Shown here: positions 23,131 to 30,233 of the stretch, in pieces
How the letters are laid out: each line of letters starts with the position of its first letter
How positions within the stretch are numbered: position 1 is the stretch's first letter
NCBI GenBank assembly: GCA_045649505.1
Contig: JAZRQA010000089.1
Coordinates: forward strand, 1-48,595
Direction of reading: 5' to 3'
Length of the DNA: 48,595 bases
From: SIG587 sp045649505
Lineage (GTDB): Bacteria; Bacillota; Clostridia; Oscillospirales; Acutalibacteraceae
The notes under the pieces: model-generated
What the model saw: only the letters and a program-made list of their open reading frames with translations
Told to the model about the DNA's origin: nothing
Databases searched by the model: none
Program-made: the position numbers and the translations under genes

Positions 23131-23146
23131 CCTATAGTGATATAAT
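23119..23146 (+). promoter_or_regulatory. Sigma-A promoter of copA, with -35 in the element's right end
   Basis: TTGCTT (23119-23124), a 16-bp spacer, TATAAT (23141-23146). The -35 lies within the terminal inverted repeat ending at about 23130. No CopY (TACAnnTGTA) operator was seen. Confidence 0.55.
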
Positions 23147-23211
23147 ATAAATATATTTCAAATAATTTCTAATGCGGATGCCTAAGTTGTTAAGGGAGTT
23201 TTCTTTTAAAT

Positions 23212-25653
23212 ATGATGAAATTTAATGTTACCGGTATGAGCTGTGCCGCCTGTAGCGCAAAGGTGGAAAAGGCTGTGTCTGTCGTGAGTGGCGTAACACA
23301 GTGTCAGGTAAACCTACTAACCAATTCGATGAATGTAGAAGGCAGTGCCAGCGCAGATACTATTGTTGCCGCCGTTGTCAAAGCGGGATATGGTGCATAC
23401 CTTGCGGGTGACCAATCATACAGGGTAAGTGGGCAACAAAGCAAAAAGATAAAAAGTATAAGTATAAGGTTAATATCATCGATTATACTGCTCTTTGTTC
23501 TTATGTATATCTCAATGGGTCACAGTATGTGGGATGCGCCTCTGCCTCGGTTTTTAAACCGAAATTACATTGCCTTGTCCCTCGTTCAGCTTTTACTTAG
23601 TGCCGCGATAATGATAATCAACGGACATTTTTTTGTTAACGGCTTTAAGGGACTTGTACGAAAAAACCCCAATATGGATACATTGGTGGCGTTGGGCTCT
23701 GCAGCCGCATTTATCTACAGCACGTATATAGTTTTTGCAATGACGGCTGTTGACAATGTGACTCAGGCACATCTGGCACATGAACTATATTTCGAATCTG
23801 CTGCCATGATTGTAACCCTTATAACTATAGGTAAAATGCTTGAAGCTAAGGCGAAAGGTAAGACTACAGATGCTATTAAGCACCTTATGGACCTTAGCCC
23901 TAAAACCGCAACAATTTTAGTTGGGGGCAAAGAAAAAACCGTTCCTGTAGAGCAGGTTAAGGTAGGGGATATATTCGTTGTGCGTCCCGGTGAGGCAATT
24001 CCCGTTGACGGCGAAGTGCTTTCGGGCTCAGGCACGGTGGACGAGTCTGCACTCACAGGGGAAAGCATTCCTGCCGAAAAAAACGAAGGCAGTACGGTGT
24101 GGGCTGCTACGGTTAATCAATCAGGATTTTTAACCTGTAGGGCACTTAAAGTAGGAGAAAATACCAGCCTTTCGGAAATTATCCGGATGGTGAGTGATGC
24201 CGCCGCAACCAAAGCCCCGATAGCCAAGGCGGCAGATAAGGTCTCAGGCGTGTTTGTTCCTGTGGTAATTTGTATTGCTGCGATAACCTTTATAATATGG
24301 ATGATTTTAGGACAGACTGTTGGCTACAGTGTTGCCCGCGCAATTTCTGTGCTTGTAATTAGCTGTCCTTGCGCGTTAGGACTTGCTACGCCTGTTGCCA
24401 TTATGGTAGGTAGCGGTGTCGGCGCAAAGAGAGGAATACTTTTTAAAACGGCAACAAGCCTTGAACTTACGGGTAAGGTCAAAACCGTTCTTCTTGACAA
24501 AACGGGCACCGTAACTAAGGGAACGCCAGCGGTTACGGATATTATTCCTGCGCAAAATATTAGCGAGGCACAGCTTTTAAGCTACGCGTATTCTCTCGAA
24601 TTGCAAAGTGAACACCCGCTTGCTAAAGCGGTTGTGGATTATTGCTCCGATAAGGATATACAAATATATCAAACAACCGATTTTGCCGCTGTGCCGGGTA
24701 ACGGTCTTACCGCCGTGCTTTCGGGCGCAATGGTTTGCGGCGGCAATTATGGCTTTATATCAACCAAAACGCAAATACCTGAGCAACTTCATAAAAAGGG
24801 TGACCTTTTAAGCGGTGAGGGTAACACGCCTGTGTATTTTTGTAAAGGCGAAACGGTGCTCGGAATAATCTGCGTTGCTGATACCTTGAAGGCAGAAAGC
24901 CCCGCCGCAATTGCGGCGCTTAAAGATATGGGCATTCGCGTTGTAATGCTTACGGGAGATAATGCGCGTACCGCTGAGGCAATAGGTAAAAGCGCAGGCA
25001 TTGATGAAATCATAGCCGATGTTATGCCGCTTGATAAGGAGCGTGTGGTACGCGAGTACAAGGAAAAGGGAATGGTAGCAATGGTGGGTGACGGCATTAA
25101 CGATGCCCCCGCTCTTACCCGCGCCGATATTGGAATTGCTATTGGCGCAGGTACCGATATTGCTATTGATGCCGCGGATGTCGTGCTTGCAAACAGCTCG
25201 CTTTCGGGCGTACCCACCGCAATAGCCTTGAGCCGTGCGGTGCTTAAAAATATATATCAAAACCTATTTTGGGCGTTTTTCTATAACTGTATAGGAATTC
25301 CCGTTGCGGCAGGCGCGCTCATATTTGTAGGTATAACACTTAATCCAATGCTTGCCGCCGCTGCTATGAGTTTATCAAGCTTTTGCGTTGTGACCAACGC
25401 GTTAAGACTTAATTCCTTTAAAGAAAAATCTGTAAAAAAGGAGCAAAAAAAGATGCAAAAGACCGTAAAAATTCAAGGTATGATGTGTCCCCATTGCGAG
25501 GCAAGGGTAAAACAGCTTTTAGAGGCTCTGCCCTTCGTTGAGAAGGCGGTTACCAGCCATAAAAAAGGCACCGCCCAATTAACGCTAAATTTTGATGCCG
25601 ACGATGCGCTGATTAAAAAAACCGTCGAGGATGCAGGCTATAAGGTTGTTTAA
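23212..25653 (+). CDS. copA: Copper-exporting P1B-type ATPase with C-terminal CopZ-like domain
   Basis: An 813-residue heavy-metal ATPase that pumps Cu(I) out of the cell. Order: N-terminal HMA domain with CAAC (11-14), membrane helices from about 83, actuator TGES (282-285), the transport-site CPC (385-387), phosphorylated Asp429 in DKTGT, nucleotide-binding His468-Pro469, and GDGIND (626-631). After the last helix a Lys-rich linker leads to a second HMA domain with MMCPHC (759-762), resembling the chaperone CopZ. The ATG follows AAGGGAG. An in-frame ATG at 25453, nine bases after AAGGAG, could also make the last 66 residues alone. The promoter lies partly in the upstream repeat element. Confidence 0.95.
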   Translation: MMKFNVTGMSCAACSAKVEKAVSVVSGVTQCQVNLLTNSMNVEGSASADTIVAAVVKAGYGAYLAGDQSYRVSGQQSKKIKSISIRLISSIILLFVLMYISMGHSMWDAPLPRFLNRNYIALSLVQLLLSAAIMIINGHFFVNGFKGLVRKNPNMDTLVALGSAAAFIYSTYIVFAMTAVDNVTQAHLAHELYFESAAMIVTLITIGKMLEAKAKGKTTDAIKHLMDLSPKTATILVGGKEKTVPVEQVKVGDIFVVRPGEAIPVDGEVLSGSGTVDESALTGESIPAEKNEGSTVWAATVNQSGFLTCRALKVGENTSLSEIIRMVSDAAATKAPIAKAADKVSGVFVPVVICIAAITFIIWMILGQTVGYSVARAISVLVISCPCALGLATPVAIMVGSGVGAKRGILFKTATSLELTGKVKTVLLDKTGTVTKGTPAVTDIIPAQNISEAQLLSYAYSLELQSEHPLAKAVVDYCSDKDIQIYQTTDFAAVPGNGLTAVLSGAMVCGGNYGFISTKTQIPEQLHKKGDLLSGEGNTPVYFCKGETVLGIICVADTLKAESPAAIAALKDMGIRVVMLTGDNARTAEAIGKSAGIDEIIADVMPLDKERVVREYKEKGMVAMVGDGINDAPALTRADIGIAIGAGTDIAIDAADVVLANSSLSGVPTAIALSRAVLKNIYQNLFWAFFYNCIGIPVAAGALIFVGITLNPMLAAAAMSLSSFCVVTNALRLNSFKEKSVKKEQKKMQKTVKIQGMMCPHCEARVKQLLEALPFVEKAVTSHKKGTAQLTLNFDADDALIKKTVEDAGYKVV
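25438..25653 (+). other. Possible internal translation start producing a free CopZ-like chaperone
   Basis: AAGGAG (25438-25443) lies nine bases before an in-frame ATG (25453, codon 748 of copA). The product would be a 66-residue single HMA domain with MMCPHC, the size and layout of a stand-alone copper chaperone. The sequence elements are seen directly; use of this start is inference. Confidence 0.45.
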
Positions 25654-25656
25654 AAT

Positions 25657-25688
25657 ATTAAACGGCAGGATTTTTCCTGCCGTTTAAT
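25657..25688. terminator. Bidirectional terminator between copA and the NUDIX gene
   Basis: A 14-bp perfect stem ATTAAACGGCAGGA/TCCTGCCGTTTAAT with a four-T loop, lying between two convergent stop codons. Confidence 0.85.
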
Positions 25689-26155
25689 TATATCCTTTCG
25701 CCGTTGAGCACAGCGCATATAAGTTTTTCACCTTTATATACAAGTTTAAGCGAGAAAAAGGGAGAATCTTCTTTTATCAGCCTTAAAAATATGCGGTCCC
25801 CCTCCCAGGTGGGAAGACTGTCAATCCTATCATTGTCTACCCATTCAAGAATGCCCTCATTACACGGTATAACTTCGCCTGTAAATTCGTGGCCTGTGAA
25901 CAGGTGCATATATTCGGTTTCCCACTTATCCGAAACAAAGGTAACGATGCCGCGGTAGCGATACTGTGTCAGCGTCAGCCCCGTTTCCTCCTTAACCTCT
26001 CTTAAAAGGCATTCCTCGGGACTTTCCTTATCCTCAAACTTTCCGCCAACGCCTATCCACTTATCCTTGTTTAAATCGTTTTGCTTTTTTATGCGGTGTA
26101 AAAGCAGTGTTTGCGAACGGTCATTTTGTATATAACAAAGCGTTGTGTTTTTCAC
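25688..26155 (-). CDS. NUDIX hydrolase, MutT-like
   Basis: A 155-residue pyrophosphohydrolase, probably of the 8-oxo-dGTP/nucleotide-cleaning type. The complete Nudix box is present from Gly38 to Leu60: G-x5-E-x7-REVKEETGL, with the metal-binding REVKEE. The opening TTLCYIQNDRSQTLLLHRIKK and WIGVGGKFE are typical of the MutT/NUDT1-like group. The start is GTG at 26155 with AAGGAG nine bases upstream; no ATG fits. It is a single-gene unit convergent with copA. With the OGG-type glycosylase at 1.1 kb it suggests an oxidised-guanine defence, but substrate is not proved by sequence. Confidence 0.9.
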   Translation of the reverse strand: MKNTTLCYIQNDRSQTLLLHRIKKQNDLNKDKWIGVGGKFEDKESPEECLLREVKEETGLTLTQYRYRGIVTFVSDKWETEYMHLFTGHEFTGEVIPCNEGILEWVDNDRIDSLPTWEGDRIFLRLIKEDSPFFSLKLVYKGEKLICAVLNGERI

Positions 26156-26176
26156 CCAAATCAGCTCCTTAAAACA

Positions 26177-26205
26177 ATTCTATCAAAATACAGCAAAAAA
26201 AGCAA
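26177..26205 (-). promoter_or_regulatory. Candidate sigma-A promoter of the NUDIX gene
   Basis: On the minus strand: TTGCTT (26205-26200), a 17-bp spacer, TAGAAT (26182-26177). Confidence 0.5.
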
Positions 26206-26280
26206 CCGCCATTGAGGGATTGCTTTAATAATCACCAAAAAAGAGCTGATAATTTAAAATATTTTCTCCCCTTTAAGGTC

Positions 26281-26309
26281 TTGTTTTTTAAAATGCAAAG
26301 TGCTATACT
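26281..26309 (+). promoter_or_regulatory. Sigma-A promoter of the antiporter gene
   Basis: TTGTTT (26281-26286), a 17-bp spacer, TATACT (26304-26309), about 35 bp before ATG 26345. Confidence 0.55.
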
Positions 26310-26344
26310 CTATAAGTAATTTTATGAAGGAAGCGAATTCTAAG

Positions 26345-27637
26345 ATGAGTACCCTTTTATCCGTATCAATTGCCCTGCTTGCCGGGCTTCTTATGACCAG
26401 ACTTTTTAAACCCTTAAAGCTGCCGTCGGTTACGGCATATCTTATTGCGGGTGTGCTAATCGGTCCCTACTGCGTGGGCGCAATGGGGATTGATGGTATC
26501 GGCTTTCCTACGGTCCATTCGGTTTCAAACCTTTCCCTTGTCAGCGAGGTGGCGCTTGGTTTCATCGCCTTCTCAATAGGAAATGAATTCAGAATAAGTG
26601 ACCTTAAAAAGACAGGCAAGCAGGCATTTAATATAGGTGTTTTGCAGGCGCTTACCGCAACTATATTTGTCGATGCGGGGCTATATCTTATACATCTTGC
26701 CATGCCCGACAAATTTACCCTTGCTCAGGTTATAACCTTAGGTGCCATAGCCACTGCGACTGCACCTGCCGCTACCCTTATGGTAGTAAGACAGTACAAG
26801 GCACACGGTCCCCTAACTAAACTCCTTTTGCCGATTGTTGCCCTTGACGATGCCGTAGGACTTGTAGTTTTCGCCGTATCCTTCGGTGTTGCAAAAACCC
26901 TTGTAAGCGGCCATGTCGACCTTATATCTATAATCATAAATCCGATAATAGAAATAGTTTGTTCTCTAATACTGGGCGCAATTATGGGCTGGGTGCTTAC
27001 ACAGCTTGAAAAGCTCTTTAACTCCAACACAAACCGCCTTAATTTAACCATAGGCGCGGTGTTTATTACCGCATCTCTTTCTATGATGAATTTCCATATA
27101 GGTCCTGTGCATATCCAATTTTCATCACTTCTTGTTTGTATGATGCTTGGTACCGTGTTCTGCAATATCTGTCCGCTTTCTCACGACCTTATGGCGGCTT
27201 GCGATAAGTGGACCTCACCGCTTTTCGCGCTCTTTTTTGTTATAAGCGGCGCAGAGTTACAGCTTGGTGTATTCACAAGTATTTCCATTATTATAATTGG
27301 TGTAGCATATATAATTACCCGTTCTGCAGGAAAGTATCTCGGTGCGCTTTATAGCGCAAAGATTTCAGGGTGTACGCCCGAAATATGCAAGTATCTGGGT
27401 ATCACACTGCTGCCTCAGGCAGGCGTTGCGCTCGGTATGTGCACTACTGCGATGCAATTAGGCACTCAGGGCAATCTTATCCGAAATATTACCCTGTTTG
27501 CAGTTCTTATATATGAGCTTATAGGCCCTCTTCTTACCCGTTGGGCGCTTGCCGCCGCAGGGGAGATTCGTCCCATACCCGATCATATCAAGGACCGTCG
27601 CCAAACCAAGCTTAATGCTGCAAAAGAAAGAAACTAA
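26345..27637 (+). CDS. Cation/proton antiporter of the CPA2 family
   Basis: A 430-residue inner-membrane antiporter exchanging Na+ or K+ for H+. About 12 hydrophobic segments are visible. LPSVTAYLIAGVLIGPYCVG is the typical first conserved block, and ALDDAVGLVVFAVSF carries the paired aspartates of electrogenic CPA members. No C-terminal RCK/TrkA-N domain is present, so it is the short form. A GTG (26300) and an ATG (26324) are in frame upstream, but the proposed -10 would overlap the first and neither has a ribosome site. ATG 26345 lies after AAGGAAG, although the spacing is long. Ion specificity cannot be read. Confidence 0.88.
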   Translation: MSTLLSVSIALLAGLLMTRLFKPLKLPSVTAYLIAGVLIGPYCVGAMGIDGIGFPTVHSVSNLSLVSEVALGFIAFSIGNEFRISDLKKTGKQAFNIGVLQALTATIFVDAGLYLIHLAMPDKFTLAQVITLGAIATATAPAATLMVVRQYKAHGPLTKLLLPIVALDDAVGLVVFAVSFGVAKTLVSGHVDLISIIINPIIEIVCSLILGAIMGWVLTQLEKLFNSNTNRLNLTIGAVFITASLSMMNFHIGPVHIQFSSLLVCMMLGTVFCNICPLSHDLMAACDKWTSPLFALFFVISGAELQLGVFTSISIIIIGVAYIITRSAGKYLGALYSAKISGCTPEICKYLGITLLPQAGVALGMCTTAMQLGTQGNLIRNITLFAVLIYELIGPLLTRWALAAAGEIRPIPDHIKDRRQTKLNAAKERN

Positions 27638-27664
27638 AAATTTCACGGTTTTACCTACTGAGAA

Positions 27665-27715
27665 AAACAGCGGAGCGTTAAGGTTTACATCCATAAAGCT
27701 CCGCCGTTTATTTGT
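27665..27715 (+). terminator. Terminator of the antiporter gene
   Basis: A 12-bp stem with one mismatch (AAACAGCGGAGC with GCTCCGCCGTTT) around a 21-base loop, followed by the T-rich ATTTGTTTG. Confidence 0.6.
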
Positions 27716-27768
27716 TTGTAATTGTCAAAAAATTAACAAACTTTCTTTGCAAACAAAAGTTTTTCAAA

Positions 27769-27787
27769 AAAACATTGACAATGTTTT
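27769..27787. promoter_or_regulatory. 19-bp perfect palindrome upstream of the serC promoter (candidate operator)
   Basis: AAAACATTG, one central A, CAATGTTTT: a 9-1-9 inverted repeat ending 10 bp before the serC -35. Position and symmetry suit a dimeric regulator acting on serC-serA. The regulator is not identified. Confidence 0.5.
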
Positions 27788-27797
27788 AACAATCCTA

Positions 27798-27826
27798 TTG
27801 ACTTTATGAAGCTGTTTTAATATAAT
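27798..27826 (+). promoter_or_regulatory. Sigma-A promoter of serC-serA
   Basis: TTGACT (27798-27803), a 17-bp spacer, perfect TATAAT (27821-27826), 35 bp before the serC ATG. Confidence 0.85.
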
Positions 27827-27860
27827 AAAGTAAAAATTTTTAGATAGGGGATAAATCACT

Positions 27861-28943
27861 ATGGCAAGAGTTTATAATTTCAGCGCCGGTCCTTCCTGCT
27901 TACCCTTAGAGGTTCTTGAGACCTGTGCAAACGAGATGTGTGAGTATGGTACTTCGGGTCAGTCGGTAATGGAGATGTCCCACCGCTCCAAGGAGTACGA
28001 TGCAATTATTAAGGAGACCGAGGCGGATTTACGCGAGGTAATGAACATACCCGATAACTACAAGGTTCTCTTTCTTCAGGGCGGTGCGTCCTCTCAGTTC
28101 GCAATGATTCCGCTTAATCTTTTAAATAAGAGCAAAAAGGCTGACTTTGTTGTTACGGGTCAGTGGGCTAATAAGGCTTATAAGGAGGCTGCTCGTTACG
28201 GTGAGGCTAAGGTTATCGCCTCCTCTGCGGATAAGACCTACTCTTATATTCCGAAACTCAATAAGGCAGACTTCACTCCCGATGCGGATTATTTCCACAT
28301 CTGTATGAACAATACTATTTACGGTACCCGCTTCACCCAGCTTCCCGATACAGGTGATGTTCCGCTGGTTGCCGATATTTCAAGCTGCATTCTGTCCGAG
28401 CCCATTGATGTAAGCAAGTTTGGTATTCTTTATGCAGGTGCTCAGAAGAACGTTGCTCCTGCAGGTCTTACTATTGTTATTATCCGTGAGGACCTTATCG
28501 GTAATGCTCAGGAGATAACTCCTACAATGTTCGACTACAAGACCCATGCTGAAAACGATTCTATGTTTAACACACCTCCTTGCTATACTATCTATGTTGC
28601 AGGGCTTGTGCTTAAATGGATAAAAAAGCTTGGCGGTCTTGAGGCTATGAAGGCAATGAACGAAAAGAAGGCTGCTATTCTTTATGATTTTCTTGACAGC
28701 AGCAAAATGTTCAAGGGCACCGTTGAAAAGGAGGATCGTTCCTTAATGAATGTTCCCTTTGTTACCGGTAACGATGAGCTTGATGCCAAGTTCGTAGCCG
28801 AGGCTAAAAAAGCGGGCTTTGTAAACCTTAAGGGGCACCGCTCCGTAGGCGGTATGCGCGCATCTATATACAATGCTATGCCCATTGAGGGTGTTGAAAA
28901 GCTTGTAGAATTTATGGCAAAATTTGAAAAGGAAAACGGTTGA
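27861..28943 (+). CDS. serC: Phosphoserine aminotransferase
   Basis: Second step of serine synthesis: converts 3-phosphohydroxypyruvate and glutamate to phosphoserine and 2-oxoglutarate. It is PLP-dependent. The 360-residue length is standard. Motifs include the N-terminal YNFSAGPSCLP, SVMEMSHRSKEYD, FLQGGASSQFAM, the PLP lysine K196 in AGAQKNVAPAG, and the C-terminal HRSVGGMRASIYNA. The ATG follows AGGGG. The strong promoter and possible operator lie upstream, and serA follows with almost no gap, so the two consecutive pathway enzymes are co-expressed. No serB phosphatase is seen in the window. Confidence 0.98.
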   Translation: MARVYNFSAGPSCLPLEVLETCANEMCEYGTSGQSVMEMSHRSKEYDAIIKETEADLREVMNIPDNYKVLFLQGGASSQFAMIPLNLLNKSKKADFVVTGQWANKAYKEAARYGEAKVIASSADKTYSYIPKLNKADFTPDADYFHICMNNTIYGTRFTQLPDTGDVPLVADISSCILSEPIDVSKFGILYAGAQKNVAPAGLTIVIIREDLIGNAQEITPTMFDYKTHAENDSMFNTPPCYTIYVAGLVLKWIKKLGGLEAMKAMNEKKAAILYDFLDSSKMFKGTVEKEDRSLMNVPFVTGNDELDAKFVAEAKKAGFVNLKGHRSVGGMRASIYNAMPIEGVEKLVEFMAKFEKENG

Positions 28944-28948
28944 TAGAT

Positions 28949-30112
28949 ATGTATAATATACTCACTTATAATAAAATTTCTCCAACAGGTCTTGATGCTT
29001 TTGATAAGACCAAATACGCTATCGGTGATGATATCGAGGCACCCGACGGTGCGATTGTTCGTTCCGCCGCTCTTCACGATACCCAGTTTCCTGAAACCTT
29101 AAAGGCTATTGCCCGTGCAGGTGCAGGTACTAATAACATTCCTATTGACCGCTGCTCGGCAGAGGGTATTGTAGTATTCAATACTCCCGGCGCGAATGCA
29201 AACGCTGTTAAGGAGCTTGTTATCGGCGGACTTCTTATCTGCTCCCGCCGCGTTATCCCTGCAATTGAATGGGCTAAGACCTTAAAGGGCAACGGCGCAG
29301 AGGTTGGTAAAATGGTTGAAAAGGGAAAAGGTGCTTTTGTAGGCCCCGAAATCCGCGGCAAAAAGCTGGGCGTTATAGGCCTTGGTGCTATCGGAGCTCT
29401 TGTTGCTAACACTGCTAATGCTCTTGGCATGAAGGTTTACGGTTATGACCCTTACCTTTCGGTTAAAGCTGCTTGGAGCATTACACACAATGCAATCCAT
29501 GTTGACAGCCTCCAGGAGATTTATGAGAACTGCGATTATATTACTATTCATGTTCCCCTTACCCCCAATACCAAGGGCTTTATCAATAATGATGCTATAG
29601 CTGCTATGAAGGACGGCGTTCGTATACTTAACTTCGCCCGTGCCGACCTTGTTGCCAGTGACGATATGATAGCCGCTCTTGAAAACGGTAAGGTTGCGGC
29701 ATATGTAACCGATTTCCCCACCGATGAAATGATAGGTGTTGACGGTGTTATTTGCATTCCTCACCTTGGCGCATCTACCCCCGAGTCGGAGGATAACTGT
29801 GCTAAAATGGCAGCTGATCAACTTATTGACTATATTGAAAACGGTAACATTGTAAACAGCGTTAATATGCCTGAGATTACAATGCCCCGAAGCGGCGTTA
29901 AGCGCATCTGCGTAATGCACAAGAACGTTCCTAACATCTTAAGTGCTATTACAAGCGAAATAGGTAAGTACAATGTAAATATTGAAAACCTGCTTAACAA
30001 ATCCAAGGGTGATAATGCCTACACAATGCTTGATATCGGAGATGCTGATTTCGATGCCATTGCTGAGGTTATCAAAAACCTTGACGACGTTATTCGCGTG
30101 CGTATAGTTTAA
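28949..30112 (+). CDS. serA: D-3-phosphoglycerate dehydrogenase, ACT-domain form
   Basis: First step of serine synthesis: oxidises 3-phosphoglycerate to 3-phosphohydroxypyruvate with NAD+. The 387-residue enzyme has the nucleotide fold GLGAIG (144-149) with YGYDPY after it, HVPLTPNTKGFIN, the catalytic-site NFARADLV and CIPHLGASTPES with the conserved His. A C-terminal ACT domain (about 317-387) is probably the serine feedback site. The frame could begin at TTG 28940, overlapping the serC stop, but ATG 28949 aligns better with family N-termini (MYNILTYNKI). The ribosome site is poor, so it probably depends on coupling with serC. Confidence 0.96.
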   Translation: MYNILTYNKISPTGLDAFDKTKYAIGDDIEAPDGAIVRSAALHDTQFPETLKAIARAGAGTNNIPIDRCSAEGIVVFNTPGANANAVKELVIGGLLICSRRVIPAIEWAKTLKGNGAEVGKMVEKGKGAFVGPEIRGKKLGVIGLGAIGALVANTANALGMKVYGYDPYLSVKAAWSITHNAIHVDSLQEIYENCDYITIHVPLTPNTKGFINNDAIAAMKDGVRILNFARADLVASDDMIAALENGKVAAYVTDFPTDEMIGVDGVICIPHLGASTPESEDNCAKMAADQLIDYIENGNIVNSVNMPEITMPRSGVKRICVMHKNVPNILSAITSEIGKYNVNIENLLNKSKGDNAYTMLDIGDADFDAIAEVIKNLDDVIRVRIV

Positions 30113-30129
30113 TTCATCCTACAATTTTA

Positions 30130-30168
30130 AACACCTGCCCTCATAAGAGGGCAGGTGTTCTCTTTTTT
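30130..30168 (+). terminator. Terminator of serC-serA
   Basis: A 13-bp perfect stem AACACCTGCCCTC/GAGGGCAGGTGTT, four-base loop, followed by CTCTTTTTT. Confidence 0.95.
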
Positions 30169-30169
30169 C

Positions 30170-30198
30170 TTGCAAATATATACATTTAGTGTTATAAT
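30170..30198 (+). promoter_or_regulatory. Sigma-A promoter of the recJ-rel-dtd-hemZ operon
   Basis: TTGCAA (30170-30175), a 17-bp spacer, TATAAT (30193-30198), right after the serA terminator. Confidence 0.75.
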
Positions 30199-30233
30199 TA
30201 TTATGTATTATTATATTTTGTGAGGTGGCATAT

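Noticed and set aside
24980..25653. C-terminal HMA of copA as a sequencing-error fusion of copA and copZ
   Set aside because: The frame is continuous without a stop and fused tails occur in related ATPases as far as I recall; kept as one gene with a possible internal start.
26160..26250. Attenuator-like fold upstream of the NUDIX gene (ATCAGCTC/GAGCTGAT plus AAAGCAA/TTGCTTT hairpin)
   Set aside because: The likely NUDIX promoter (26205-26177, minus) lies inside this fold, so the transcript would not contain both halves.
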